Numbered from the stretch's first letter, positions 1-14,158 are shown. The stretch: 64,000 bases of DNA from Pogonophryne albipinna (GCA_028583405.1 CM053263.1:1653215-1717214); one strand, 5' to 3'. Translations and numbers: made by a program. The notes: generated from the sequence alone by a model not told the origin.

Positions 1-503
1 TGCCACATCAACCACCATCAGCCCCCAGGCCTCTGTTAAACACCCCCCCCATCCCTCTATCCAACAACTCAACCCCTCTGATAAGGGGCCGTGGCCCAAG
101 AGGGGCCCCTGATTGCAAGGGGTAATTAATGACAAGAGGGTCTTACCTATACAAGGGGGAGGAATAACAGAGGACTTTATTATCCTCATCAGATAAGAGA
201 GGACGAGTGTTTGTGAGATAATGGTTGAAAATAGACTGCAAATGGCACTCGATTATGTTAAGTACAATTACATTTGATTTTAAAATCTGCTTCGTACAAC
301 TTCTTTGATAAGATTAAAAAAATTGTTTTTAATACCTCTTAGATGTAATTACAATAACATGGGATGCAGAGGTACAGAAAGGTGGCAGTTGCAGCGTTGC
401 AGAAAGGCATCACCAGGCTTTCACTTCACTTTGACATTTTAAAGGTGGTTCTTTAAGGTTAGCTTTAAAAAAGTCAAGTGCTATTTTTTTTAATATAAAG
501 ATA
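1..503. other. intergenic, no feature seen
   Basis: AT-rich sequence with a C-rich start. I see no coding exon, RNA gene or clear repeat. Confidence 0.6.
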
Positions 504-871
504 CACTGTAACATTTTTGGCTGTACATTTACAGTAAATTACTGGCTACTAGTTGCATGAATTTCCCAGTAATTTACTGTAAATATTTCACAGTAATTTA
601 CTGTAGATATTTTACAGTAAATTAGAATAACTACTTACTGTGACTTTACAGTTGCCATGCCCATGGAAGTACTGTGATATAGCAGTACAAAGCTGTGGTA
701 TTATGGTACCTTGCTGTACATACATTAAAGTAATTACCTGTATTTCCACACTTTTACTGTAGAAGTAATGCAACACAGTAGCCAGTAAAAATGTAAATAA
801 TACTATAATATATTGTACATTTGGCTAGTTAACTGGGATTTTACCATAACTACACAATTGAATCTGCTCAA

Positions 872-1251
872 GTAACAGCCCGTCCACACTACAGCTTCAA
901 AAAAAGCTTGGAGCTGGGCGTGTCTGAAGCTTGGGGATTTTATTCGAGCACCGTGACCAACAACCAATCACATGAATGTCCCACCCCGGACATACAAAGA
1001 AATGAACGGCGGGATATCTCTCCCAGCTTAGACGCGGTTTGATTGTCTAGGGCTTGAGCTGTCAGATTTTCAGAAATGGGATTTGATTGGCTGGCGATGG
1101 CTACTCCGGCGTCTCCGGACCGCTATGCTACCCACAATTCAGTTCGGCGAAAAGCGAGGCAACGTGACATCACCCCATTCAAAGTGAATGGGCAGACGCG
1201 TTGGAAACCGTTTTTAAAGCTGTCGAAGCTGTAGTGTGGACGGGCCGTTAC
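872..1251. mobile_element. 380-bp MITE nested in the CACTA-like element
   Basis: The ends are an inverted repeat: GTAACAGCCCGTCCACACTA at the left and, on the opposite strand, GTAACGGCCCGTCCACACTA at the right, both continuing CAGCTTC. The interior is more GC-rich than its surroundings and has no coding potential. I could not define a target duplication, so the superfamily stays open (a Harbinger-like MITE is possible). Confidence 0.7.
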
Positions 1252-1357
1252 AAAGAAAAACAAAGAAAATACCCATTTTAACTTTTTATTCCTCCATTCA
1301 AGTGCAAAGTACATTTCACATGAAACTTTCTACAGACTGTGAGTGTCCTGGACATGT

Positions 1358-1666
1358 CTACATAGACATCCACTCGAAGTCAAGGAGTTTCCTAAAGAAT
1401 GTGCTGACATGGGGGTTTATAACACCACGCTTCTTCTTGGCTTTTGAGCCCGTCTCAGGGTTAATGCACAGGAAGCACCTGAAAACAATAAGCCAAGACA
1501 ACAACTTTCAATTTTACATAGATTTATATGTTGCATCGTTTATTTTAAGGTACATGCAGCAGTCCCCTTTTAATTTAAGTAACAACGTTTACCTCTCTTC
1601 TTTGGACGGGGGCTGCCTTTGGTTTTGCATGCGTCTCAAAATGGTCGCAACACAACAATGTGAAAC
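1358..1666 (-). pseudogene. two-exon remnant of a transposon protein
   Basis: On the minus strand, 1666-1593 reads VSHCCVATILRRMQ... and ends KEE plus two bases, followed by a GTAAAC donor. 1478-1358 starts after TTGTTTTCAG with one base, giving R, then CFLCINPETGSKAKKKRG and INPHVSTFFRKLLDFEW, and a TAG at 1360-1358. The split codon joins in phase. The CFLCINPETG part has a Cys-x-x-Cys followed by a basic KAKKKR stretch, as in a small zinc-binding protein. I do not recognise a named family, and an origin in the CACTA element's accessory ORF is inference. Confidence 0.45.
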
Positions 1667-2271
1667 CTGGGATCAGAGAAAAAACACATTAACACATACA
1701 CATATACACATTTCAAATGTTATAAGAAAAATATCAGGGACAATAATGTTGCAGTCGGTGCAACAGACAACACACCACATATTTCAGACTGTGTGCAATC
1801 ACATTAAACAAAACTGGAGCAAGTCTAAATAAAAGCACACATTTTCATTTAAGTAAAGGGGAACGAAATGCGTTGAATTACCTATCAGAGTAGTGACATT
1901 CTCCCTTCTCGTGCTTCTTCTCGTCTTTGCTTGGCGCCGAGTGACTCGTAGCAGTTACTTGCCGTTAGAAACCTTTTGCGATCCCACAATGCAGCGCAGT
2001 TCAGGTAATTTGTTGTGTTAACACAGAGGATGGGCTGAATACAGTATTTTACTGTGTAATAATACAGTAACATGTTGTGAAATCCTGGTAATCATTTATC
2101 CTGTAAATGTCACAGTAGTTAAATGTGCCTGCATTGATTTCACTGTCAAATTCAAAATTACAATATTATATTGTGAACATTACAGGTAAAGACTGTAAAG
2201 TGGTAAAACAGTAATTTATTGTAAAAATATTACAGCTAAATATTGTGAAATGATGGTAATAATTTACAGTG

Positions 2272-3377
2272 TAGTATATTACAAATCCTTATTTCCCAGA
2301 ACCCGGGATGATTATTATCATTAACAGTCAAAACATCAGCTTATCCTGCAGCTAGAACAATTGAGTGTCTGGTGTTATAGTTCGATCATTTATGATGATT
2401 ATTTTGATAATAAAAATAGTTGCTGATTCAGCCCTAAAATTCATAAAGGGTTTTATTTTACATGGTTTTACAGTTTGTCTAGTATTGATTTCCCCAAACC
2501 CTAATGAAGCCCTTTGACTTTGTGCTGCTTTTTGTTTGAAATGCTTCTAATCAACGGCCAGACTATATTCATTTCTGCTAAAGCTGAGCAACCAGGAAAA
2601 CCCCCCCGTTCTGCGGATGGTTGATACGTTGGTTGGCCCAGAACATTTGGCCATGTTTGAACGTTTTTCTTTCCAACAAACAGAACCAGATTTTTGGAAG
2701 CCTGCTTCTCTGCATGATATTGTTTTATTAACAACAGTGTTCATTTATATAACCATTTGAAGCTGGATTTGATTTTTTAAACCACTTAAATAAGGAGTTA
2801 TATTTCAAGAACAGTTGGCTTATTTGCTGCAGTTGATGGTATTATTATGTCAGTTTGAAGTCAGTTTCTGTATCTAAACTGACGCTGCGCTGCCTCTGAG
2901 AGCAGGAGCTCAGCAGTCTCAGATGTTTCAGGGTTCATGCATTGTGCTGTACCTGCTATGGTCTCCTATACTGGGGCTAAATAGCACCTTGAATGTTTAT
3001 TATTTGCGGGTTCACTTGAAGCTTCATGCGTATTGATGAAAGAATAAAAGGCTGGAATGTATCTTCATGTCAGACAGCAACCATGAAGTTAAACGAGAGA
3101 CAAATGTTAAAAGGTGCTTTGTTCGTGAAGAATAAGGGAAGTGATGGCAATCACACCCTTGACGAAACAATTATCCCTCCTCTCAGTCTGCTGCCACAGC
3201 TGACACGCTGAAGCCAAAATGGGAGCCTGCGCCCCACTGTTCAAGTGTTTCAGCACCTCCATTTTTTCTCCTGTCCTCGCCCCCCCTTCTCCTTTTTGTC
3301 CTCTTTTCCACCTAGCCATCACTGTAATTAGTGCTTCTGTCATTTGCCCTGACACGGTGTGAACATGTTAGTCTCTG

Positions 3378-3378
<1 letters not shown>
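2272..3378. other. intergenic, no gene seen
   Basis: Short open frames only, none with a recognisable domain or splice context. Confidence 0.55.

Positions 3379-3456
<78 letters not shown>
3379..3456. repeat. (TG)n microsatellite
   Basis: About 38 near-perfect TG units. Open frames coding poly-(Thr-His) or poly-(Cys-Val) across it are artefacts. Confidence 0.98.
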
Positions 3457-3458
<2 letters not shown>

Positions 3459-5831
3459 GAGTGTGTGCTGGTGCGATGGGGGATAAAGCGAAGTAGCAAT
3501 AGGTCGACTTCCAGAGCGATCGATTCTCAATTGCCGTAGAAGCGCTTTCCTCCTGTTTTTTTGCCAATTCAACACATGATTAAAGCCGGCGGGGCAATTA
3601 CCATTCATCTGGAAGGAGACAGGAAGAACAGGCCCTCAAAGAAATGTGAGAATCAATCCATTATGAGCAGCTCTGCTCCTCCTCTCCCTCGCTCTCTTAC
3701 TTTCTCCCTCCCTCCCAGCTAATCTTCCTCTTTCTCATTCTCTTCTTCTGTCTCTACCCATATTCCTCACTTCCCTATTTCCTTCCCCATCGTAGTCCAA
3801 TTTGTATCTTTCTGTCCTCCTTTCCATCACCCCCCCTCCTCATTGCTCTCGCTCTGTATCCTTGGTCACCACCATTACATTCACTTTTTCCTTCAGCTAT
3901 TATACTCACTAGATGTTTTTGTTCTTCCCTTTATCCAACATTACACCATTCAGAGGAGAAACACTTCTCTGGGGGAAAATGTGTTATGTTTAGCCAATTG
4001 TGAAAAACACCACGGATAAATTTAAGGCACATCTTTTTGACAGTAAAATAAGGAAACAAAATATTGCACCTTGTGTATTGAGAGGTTCACTCGCAGATGA
4101 TCCTGTTTGAAACGTCACAAGTTAAAGTAAACCACATATGTTATGCTTATGAACTCTGAATTTGAACCATCCCCACTCTGTTATAACAACAGCTGCTACA
4201 AAATGATATGTGTGTGTGTGTGTGTAAGATTGTAAATGTTTCATTCATGCCAGGATGAAGACTCGCTTATTTATTCATCTTAACGTGCGTTTTTGACCTC
4301 CTAGTGGTGGTTAATGCAATATTTATACTTTGTATTTATTGACCATTGTTTGCGGTAACACTCGGCGACACGTAGCAACGCTGGCAAACATAAATGCAAA
4401 TAATGCTGGAATGAACGTAATAATCTTTGCAAATGGTTTATGATGAACAAAATTCAACTCTATAATATAATAATATATTCAACTGTATAAGGCTCTAGTA
4501 TTTTTATTTTCATTTTTCTGTTCTAGAGTGTAAAACTTTGTTTTTACATAAAACCTTCACAAGGTGACTTTATGTTCTACAAAAACACTGCATTGATCTG
4601 AGGCAGAACATTTACCATGACCACAAAATGATTTTGTTGCAAAAGAAATAATGAAAATGTAATATGTGAAATGAAGATGGGTACACTCTTACTAATTGCT
4701 TTTTAAGTGGGACTGTCCCAGGTCTGGTCCATTTATACAGAGAGCCTGGGTCTTTGGTCATTAAAGCAGGAAAATAATGTGTGTTAATTCATTAAGGTCT
4801 GATGATTGTTGACAGCACGCCTGGGTTGAGAATAGACGGAGATAAGGAAAGGTCTCTGTAATTGGAGTTCTTACACTAAGGCCTCAGCTATAGTGGAGGA
4901 AATAGGTTATACACTATCTACAGCTGACACACAAATGCAGCTTGGCACACACCTAGAATACACTGACATACGAATCTAAAAAGGCGTACTGTAAATACAA
5001 ACACGCACAAATATCAATTGAGCTTGAGAAAATGATACATTACGAGTGGCACAGGCCTCAAAATCAGCTCATTTATGATAATGTGCAAAATCCAATTTGC
5101 TGCCGTTTTCTCATGAGAAGTGATAAGCAGCGCGTGTGTGTGAGCACTTCTCCACCTTTGATAGAAAAGTGACAGCCGGGCACAATCCAAGGCCGAAGAA
5201 CTTAACGCTTTACTCCAAAATCACACAGCCAAGTCCAAGTTCATCAAGAGAGAGAGAGGGAGGTGTAGACTCTGTTCTCCCACGCAGCGGGACAGTGTGA
5301 CTGATAGAAGTAGATTTCCCTCCGCAGAGCTTTGCATCGCAGCAGAACGCGGAACAGTAGGCTGATAAATAACTCAACCCCCCCCCCTCTACCACTGGAA
5401 GAGGTCAGGTCCACAAAGACTGTAGGATTGTGATTATACTGTATTCTCATGTTGAGGCAAATGAGTGGTCAGCTGAGTGTTTTTATCTCTGTGGGTGAAC
5501 AGAGCTGCTGGATACATAGACATTGGATCCTGACCTCACATCACTGAGATGATAATATTTTCAGATAATGATCCCCACTGGATACTCGTGCACCCACACA
5601 CATCACCACTGTGACACATTACTCCAGCGCTATGAGTTGATTAAGCCTTAATTACAAAGTCAGCCAACCACCCTAACCATGGATGTTACACCAAATATGA
5701 GAGTCCCATTATTGCAGCAGTACATCAATACAAAATACAATTAGGGTTAATGGCTGTCCTGTAGTTTTTAAAGTACTACTTCCTGGGATTATATCACTTT
5801 TGTCATCAACTTTAATATTATATGTAATATA
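3457..5831. other. intergenic, pyrimidine-rich then AT-rich
   Basis: 3670-3850 is strongly CT-rich on the plus strand (degenerate polypyrimidine). The rest is unique-looking AT-rich DNA with a short (GT)n at about 4208-4225. No coding feature can be supported. Confidence 0.55.
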
Positions 5832-6388
5832 CAGGGTTGGGAGGGGTACTTAAAACATGTAATCAGTAACCTAATCTGAGTATCAAAATATACAAATAAT
5901 GTATCCTGATTATTTTCCGTTACTTTTGCAATATCAAATGCAATGTAAATAAAAACAAGAGAAAATAATAAATGTTTGTAACAATGTAACCTTAGGAAAG
6001 AAGAAACCCAGATATTTAATATCAAAATGCAGTAACAGTATTAGTTTACAGATGCTGTTTGAGCTTAATACGTTAATCAAAAGCAAAGTGTATTTTCGTT
6101 TTAATCACGTGCCCACCTACTGCATTAAAAATAAATGTATTAATTAAAATGGCATAAATATAAACCATAAGAAAATTAATTCAGTACACCTATCTGTAAT
6201 ATATCAATCTTTAATTCAAAATGTATTGTAACACTGTTATCCTGCAAGTAATCTCTATTTAATTTTTTTTTTTTAACAGTTATCTGATTACTTTTTGTTT
6301 TAATGTGAGTGTCATTGAATGCATTTACCTTGTTTTTGTATCCTGAGTACGTAATCTTGTTACATGTAATCCGTTTCTCCCAAGCCTG
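5832..6388. mobile_element. hAT-type MITE (557 bp)
   Basis: The left end is CAGGGTTGGGAGGG and the right end is TCTCCCAAGCCTG, a diverged inverted repeat. The flanking 8-mers GTAATATA and ATACTATA match at 6 of 8 positions, consistent with an old 8-bp target duplication. Inside are paired motifs such as TGTAATCAGTAAC and GTAATCTTGTTACATGTAAT. Non-coding. Confidence 0.65.
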
Positions 6389-8705
6389 ATACTATATATA
6401 AAACACAATATATTGATCATTATTCAGATAAGTGTATTTTTATCTCTATCCGATTCTATATCAATATATAGAAAGATTTCTTCAAAGGCTGTAGTACAAT
6501 TATAAGAATATTACCACTACTCTTGATAAAGGAAACTTTAGTTACATTTTATTTAAGAAGTGCTGTGCTATGTGTCTGACGAAGTCAATAACTGTTTGCA
6601 GTGATATGGAAGACACCGTTTCTGCATGGTGTCCACAGTTTGGGTGTTTTCAGTTATGAGAGCGGTTAAGTTGTGGCCATGTTCTGTAGCTGACAACTTG
6701 ACATCATTCTCGATATCAGTTCTGCAGGTGGTTCTGCATGAGCTGTAAACATTTTTGTTTTTGGCTTCCTGGTTTTGGTGAAAAAAGCATCCTGCTCAAT
6801 GTCAATCACATAACAGGTTTGTCCGTCCTCAGACCTCCATCAGATAGGCATGACATTTATATTTACACTTTTTCTACCACACATACGCCTGCATGCATCC
6901 ACATCCACAAACTACACAATAAATAATTGGTAAAAATAATATTTGGACGTAAGGCCACTCCTCTCTATGAAAAAGCCATTACCATTTTCAATTTCCCCAA
7001 AAAGCTATATCAGATTGCTTTGCGTGCGTAATGATACTCCCAAATGAATCTTTTGTCCATCACCCAAATTACAAATAAGCACATATCACCATAAAACAGT
7101 ACATTGCCTCCATGTCCCAAGGCCGGATAGCAATGAAATGGATTGATAATCGGGAATAGGATCACAGGAAGTATGATCTCTGGAAATTAATGAGGATATT
7201 GTATCAACACATTTCCTTCTCATTAGAGTCCAGAGCACCTCTTTGAATGAATTGCCAGGAGTACCGAGTGCTTTTTAGGTGTGAGACCTTGGTTGGCTGT
7301 TAATCATATAAATGGCATGGTACCAATTAAGCCCCACAGTGCTGGGCATTAATGCTTTTAACTGGCCCTAGATTACCCCGGACCACTCCACCAAGAACCT
7401 TTAATTACCACCCTTACCACGGAGGCCGTATTCATCAATGTGTGGATAGATTCATAGAGCGGGCTACTTGTCTCTAATTACTATGATTGACTTTTACAGG
7501 AAGCTCTTTCCCGACTCAATGTATTTGAGATTCTGTTTATGATATGATGATATATTCATTTCTGAGACGAGTAGAAGAGACAAAAACACAGAATGTAGTC
7601 TGGTCAAGGTTGTGATAAATGTCCGACCTCTCAGCAGTACTGTGTTGCATTAATGATTGCCATTGACATTTTTCGGTTCAATTAAATGTGATCGAGGTGT
7701 TGTATAAATTAATGAATAAAAAGCTCAGTGGGTTGTAAAGCAAGCGATGCTAATCACTTTATTTGTATATCTCATTAGACCAGACGGAACTAAAGGAAAC
7801 CGCTCTGCAGAAACGATTTAATTATATGCATGCCAAGTGAAATCATTTGTCAATTATGTTATCTTGTCATTTCATCCAATAAGGTGTCTATTCTTCCTCA
7901 TTGTACTTCTCTATTGGTGAGTCGCCAGAGCCTGTCGCAATTCTGATGAGGACTTGATACAAGAGGCTTCCCTTCTATGGAGCATAAGATATGTTGTTAA
8001 TTAAAGAGGAGAAAAGACCCCGACAAGGACATTCAATTAATGATATGTTTAAGATCTTGGGAAGTAACTAAATGTGGTACATTTCTCTTGAGACTTAAAG
8101 AGATGGCCAGCTATCAGAAATAAGAAATGTAATTCAACATTAGAAGCTGCTTTAAAACCACATGATATATTTTCATTAAGTTGAGACCACGGTGGAAATT
8201 ATAACAATTCATAGAATATGCCACTCAAAGTTGGTAAAATGCTTTTGTTAAATTAACTCTTTTCATTGTTAGGGGAAATGGCTGGTTTTTCCCTGGACAC
8301 GCATGCTGATTTGAACTTGCATAGTTTATTTTAATTGGGTTTCAAGGCCTGATAAAAACGAGGTATATGAAAGGAATAGTGGATTTTTCCACGGCCACAA
8401 TATCCTCTGTATCCTCTATGTCACAGGCATTGTGAGGGGCAGTGACCCAGGCATGAATTACTTCTCCTTTTGCTATTCCAAGATATCAACTCTACAGGTC
8501 CGATAGAATGGTAATTCATATTTGAAAGACATTTTGAAAGCTCTGAATCATTACCCAAATCAAAAAACATGTTAAAAGGTTTAAATTACAACCCGTACAA
8601 GGCATACATAAAGGTCATGCATAACTGCTGAGTAAAGTGTCCACGTGTTGAGACAGATTTACACTCGTGATGAAAGTGAAGAGGCTATAGGCAGCCGCAG
8701 TAACA
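6389..8705. other. intergenic, low-repeat AT-rich block
   Basis: Long stretch lacking microsatellites and transposon ends, with many homeodomain-type TAATTA/ATTAA motifs in a mixed-complexity background (for example 7130-7700). It could include conserved non-coding elements, but nothing in the single sequence proves that. Confidence 0.4.
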
Positions 8706-8990
8706 ACACAGAGAGAGAGACACTTTGTTCATCCCAAATTGGTAAATCATTTTGTCACAGCAGCAGTTTTTTCAAGCATTACCCAGGAGTTAGACATAAT
8801 TAATAGATAGAATAAAATACAAATATCATACAAATAAAAATAAAGATTAACAGCAAAAATTATAGAAAAAGACAAATATCACAAAATTATCTAAATAATA
8901 TACTTTATTATTTTTTATAATATAAAGAAAATACTGAACAAATGTAATGTTGCAATATATATTTTCACTAGGAAAAAAACAACATATTGA
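8706..8990 (-). repeat. possible LINE/SINE 3' fragment
   Basis: The text CACTTTGTTCATCCCAAATT, followed by an A-rich, low-complexity run, resembles the common teleost 'actttattcatcccaaat' retroelement 3' end read on the minus strand. No coding part remains. Confidence 0.35.
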
Positions 8991-9579
8991 CATTGGATTA
9001 TATACACATTATATCAATGTACTAGTAATATTAATCATAATAACCATGAGGTCAGGAAGTCACCTTTAGCTAAAGAGAGCAAAAGGACAGGAGTTTGAGC
9101 CACTCAAACCAGCAGTGGCTTGTTTACAACCTTGCATCTCACCAGGTGAGCCTGTCTTTCATTGGTTGTCAGAGTCCCTCTTCTTTGCCCGTTGCAGTGG
9201 AACCATGTGATGCAATTATTCAGCGTTTGCATTTCAGCATGGTGAGCGAGCGTGCTTCAGAATTCTTCTCATGATGTTTTCTTTCTCCCTGAGCTCGTCT
9301 TCACAGCTCTGGCAGGAGCTTAATTCACTATCAGCAGAGCCATGGCCCCTTCATGTTTGTTGTCAACTGATACACTGCTCTGTTTGAAATATGTTATTTC
9401 TTAAAAATTAAAAGACTAAAGTGTCTGAGGAGTGATGGCGTTGTTGAGCTTTTTCACAGCCCATTTGCTAATTGCTATCCGTGTGTTCCACTGTTCAGCT
9501 TGTTGTTCCTGGTTCTGTCACCATCAACAGAACCTCTGCTCACCCTGTTTGTTTCTGTCTTCTCACTGCCCTGTCATAT
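8991..9579. other. intergenic, no feature seen
   Basis: Unique-looking sequence up to the CA array. No exon recognised. Confidence 0.5.
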
Positions 9580-9755
<176 letters not shown>

Positions 9756-12211
9756 TGAACAGCAGTATTCACACTCACCTTTCGTAAACACACAAAGACC
9801 AGCTGCCTGTCAGATTGGAACAGCTGGAATAAACATGTAAAAACTGCGCGCTAAGAGGTTGCAATCAAATACTGAGCACCACCAACACTGTTGAGGAAAT
9901 ATCTGATGAACAGATGGAAAGTCAGGCAGCTCACGGCGTGCTGCTTGGTGAGAGCTAGACTTCAGGCTCCCTATAATATGATAGGATTAGTCACAATGGA
10001 AATTGCCGTGAATGTTAAGTAGCCAGAAGTGATGGAAGAATAATTAATATCCTAAAGTATAACTTGTGTAATCCACAATGTATGGATTCCTTTTTATCTT
10101 AATTTTGACTCAAACTGAAGTCTGTGAGTTTATTCAGCAAAGTACCTGTTACCATCGTGACCCCAATCAACGTTATATTGTTTGTTATTTTAATGTTAAA
10201 TTATAAGCACATATCAAAGTTGTAGTTGGTTAAAAATGAGCTAATTGGACCTTCCTTATCTGTGCAGCAGTTTTATTTATTTTATAACACAACATGGAGT
10301 TTTAAAGCTCATTATAAACATTGTATACAAAATCTTGATCTGCAAATGTCAAATAAATGGCGATTTAAAAAGTGCAATATGTCCACTAAATTGAGCAAGT
10401 AGCAAAAGTTGAAAAGCCAAAAACATTCAGAGAAAGGCACACGTCGATGTACACATGGGTAGTGACACGATCGCCAAGTGACCAATTGCATGATTGAATG
10501 GACACTGCCCTGTAATTACAGTCTATGACAATATGTCTGCTGCCCTCTGTTCCTCTGTCCCCCCCACAGGCTCCCTTCATCCGTCCTCAAAGCCACTGAC
10601 CCGTTGGCTTCTATGTAATGACCACTGAAACGGTTCATTCTGTCTTATTGACACAGCCGTACACAGCCTGGACATTATGGCGTGTCAGGATTGGGGATCA
10701 CAGCTCCGACAGTAAAGAGTGCCGTCGTGGATCACGCTCCCCGTTTATGACCTCTGCTGCCGGTGCTGCTGTGTCCATCTGTCTGTCAGCAAAACTCTGG
10801 AGGTCACGGCCTATTCTGGGAGACCCGCTGACAATAACACTGCCTGCAGTTATGAATGCCTTCATTCATTCATTCATTCATCCATGCTTTAAGAAAATCA
10901 GACACACACCGCCCCAGCAGTGGGCCCCATATCCATTAGTGTGACATGTATGTTGACCCGCCCCTCCTCATTCCCTCCGGCAATCCCACATATTGGGGGG
11001 CTGGATCACGGCCCCTGGACTCAATGATTCACCAGGCGACAGATGGAGGGGACACATGGAGATGGTGGTCCGCCTTCCATTACTGCACAGGCTGAGGGAA
11101 AGGGATGTATGTATGAGGGATAAGCGAAGTGTTGTTGTTTCAGGGGTTGTAGAGAAACACAGATTTATACCTTCAAGTAAATTACACAATTCATGACGAT
11201 ACAATATTACTATGAGAATAGACAAACAATGCAATACACCGTATGTTTAACACAGCTGCGCAGTCACGTCGTAAACATTTAATTGTCTTGATACAAGCAG
11301 TCACCACTAGCACACTCATTGCTGCCCTGCCATCTGGTTAGTTTCTGAATAGTGCCAAAAACAGAGCACTTGTATATTGAATAAAGCCGTGATACTGTCG
11401 ATTGGCTTGGCATGATTATGGGCAATAAAACCAAAAGCAGCCAGGTTTAGCATTATTCAATGTTTGGCCACTGCAAATAAATAGATACAAAATTAAATGA
11501 TTATTGTTCTCTGATTACAATTTTACCCAGTGTGACCTGTCCATACATATTGTTTTAGTGTGATTGGCTGAGGTTTGAAGAGGTCTATTTTCCTCAACCC
11601 AATCTAGAAACATTGTTTTATTAATTAAGTAATATGATGTGAATATAAAGTGGGGATAATTAATTGATTTGTCCTTTAGAGGGGATGGAAGTATCTGTGT
11701 CACAACAGCTTGTAATGGGGATGTTTGTTTTTCTACAGAATCCATGATGTTTGGAAATGTTTGTACCATGTTCAATATTATGAGCATAAAATGCAATGTT
11801 TTTCAGTATATTCCTTTTTGCTAAAGGTTGCTTCCTTTCCTGTGGGGTTTGAATTGGGAAATGTTTCTTTGGTATCCAGAAACAAAGATAGTAGCATCTC
11901 TGAAAAGGCTTACAATGGTCCAGTGGTAGCAGAATTTAGATGAGGCTGGAGAATGAGCATAATCTCCTCAATTTAATTGTTTTCCCATTTCTATATTGGA
12001 AACACATGCGTTTTGAGGCCCTGCTCAGAGATTGAATATGGCGAAAGTAATTCTGGTGTGCTCCCTCTGGCATTGCATAGGTGTTATTGACTTGACTGAC
12101 TTTAGCGTGCATGCCTCTGATGGTATCTGTGCCAACCATGTACCTCATAATCTTTCAGGAACAACACTGTCCCCCAGCACCCGAAGCCTCTACCTGGTCA
12201 CAGGAGAGGGC
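9756..12211. other. intergenic, no gene seen
   Basis: Contains a short (ATTC)n at about 10860-10880. Open frames here are short and lack splice-consistent, recognisable peptides. Confidence 0.5.
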
Positions 12212-12235
12212 GGGGGGGGGGGGGGGGGGGGGGGG
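12212..12235. repeat. poly-G tract (24 G)
   Basis: An uninterrupted run of 24 G on the plus strand, a candidate quadruplex-forming tract and a likely sequencing-error hotspot. Confidence 0.95.
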
Positions 12236-14158
12236 TTGGCTGTGTGTGAGTGTTTTTTTGTGCGTGCACTTGTCTGGCTGCCTGCCTTAGTTTAGGTCTT
12301 ATTCTCCCAGATTGACTTCTGTCTATCTCTCTCCCTTTCCCTGCTCTCTCTCTGTTCTATAAGAAGATTGGATCGGTCAGTGTTTACAAGTCTATCACCA
12401 TGGCAACAAAAGCAGCTTCTAAGCATCTCACAACCCAATTATATTCTTTCCTCAGGCATCTTGGATACGCTGTACTTCCTGCTTTCCCCAAACATTCATA
12501 TTCAATGGTATTCTCACACACACAGAGACAGCCGCACACAAAGCAGGTGAGAAGATTTTGGGAAATCAGATTTTAAAAAACAAACAAACATGCCAAAAAC
12601 GTTTGTCTGTGTTCTGAAAGCAAAACTTAGTTTCCTAGGCTGTGAAAAATAACAACCTTGATATGAATGCACTAGAACAGCAGTATAATGAGCACAGTGG
12701 AATGAGCACCAAAAACAAATGCTAGGATTTTAATCTAGCAATCCAACATTTGTCTCTCCATGTTGTACGAGGCTGGGTTTAAAGAGGATGGTGACAGGTG
12801 GATGAAATAGGCTGTTGTTGAGGTCACTACTCTGAACAGGAGGAGATGAAGCATTTCTCTCCTGGCTCTGCCCCCCCCCCCCCCCGGTCATTGATCTAGG
12901 CCTAGATATTCTTTTAGGTTGCAGCGGTGTTGATTAAGCAGTTTTTTGTTGTTGTTTACTGAAACTGCAAGTGTGTAGAGGTATTCTTGTTTGACCCAGA
13001 CACTTTGCCCGGCCAAAGGCTTCGCCTAAGGTAGAGAGCTGGAGGCTGAGGAGGTTGTTCTCAGTTGACTCCCAGGGTGGTTCAAACAGGAAAGAAATAT
13101 AACACAACATGTTCCCATGGACATCATTTTTTATAATTATTTACAGACTTTAGTGATAAATTGGTTCAGAATCTAGGAATAATCTTAATTTCCATATAAT
13201 AAGACTTTTCCAAGCTCAATTACTTCAAAGGGAGAAGGTTCAAGGGTTTTATCAGTGGGTGTTGGACTCTGAATGTGTGTCTGCTTCATGTACTGAAATG
13301 TTCTATTGTTGTGGAGGTGAAATTGAAGTAGCAAGGTCAGGTAGAAGAGGAGGCGTTTGGGTGGAGGAAAGCAAGGGGGCTCAGCAGACAATTATAATAA
13401 GATTAGGAGGAGATTTGAGATGTGAGAGATATTGTACCAGCAGACCAATCTAGCGCTCTCCCACTCATTCTCCCACACATAAACACAAAGCAATATCATT
13501 AACTTTGGCATATAGGAAGATAGAGCTTGCCTGTTGTGTTTCCAGAAGTGTAGCTACAGGAGCCAGCCAAACATTCACAAATACAGGTCTACGTCTGACA
13601 GTTGAAAACATGATACAGCTTTTACACTGTGTGCTGTTCACAACATGGGTGTCTGTATTATGGATTGTTTAATGTTGTCTTTTGCCTCTCCCCTTGCCTC
13701 ACAGGGGGTCTTTCTGAGCACCATTGCCATGGGACAATTTGGGAGAAATTGAATGATATTAATATGATTTCATGGCAAATGCACAAAATGATCACAGTGC
13801 ACAGAGAGATGGAAAAAGAATGGCAAGATACAGCTCTGTCTTTTTGAGGCAAGTCCAAGTCAGTCGGGACAGGAGCCAGTCATATCACTTAGAAATGGTC
13901 TGAATGGTCTGTGTATATCTGGAATAGCAAGAAAAAACCCAAATTCTGAAAGATCCACGTCGCAGTTGGAACTTTTCCCCTAGAGGTCATTTGTCAGTGC
14001 CCATTGATTCTTTAACCCTTCCCTGAGGCGTGGTGCACACACTGCCAACATTTGCATTTCAAAATGGCTACATTAGCTCATATCTGCAACCCCACAACCC
14101 ATTAGTCAATTAAAGGGTTAATGACATGTCACAGAATCAGGTTCAGTCTTGGTTGGCA
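12236..14158. other. intergenic, no gene seen
   Basis: Includes a 15-C run at 12871-12885. No coding or RNA feature recognised. Confidence 0.5.

Larger units (their letters stand above)
504..2271 (-). mobile_element. CACTA/EnSpm-like DNA transposon remnant
   Basis: The ends read CACTGTAA and TTACAGTG, with TA on both outer sides, which fits CACTA-type termini and a short target duplication. The sub-terminal regions (about 504-840 and 2040-2271) are packed with short direct and inverted TTTACAGTAAATTACTG-like motifs. That is a hallmark of EnSpm sub-terminal repeats. The interior holds a nested 380-bp MITE and two decayed minus-strand exons. No full transposase is present. The class assignment is inference from the ends and sub-terminal repeats. 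Confidence 0.65.

Noticed and set aside
1236..1832. 198-codon plus-strand open frame
   Set aside because: It covers the two minus-strand exon remnants on the opposite strand and has no recognisable domain.
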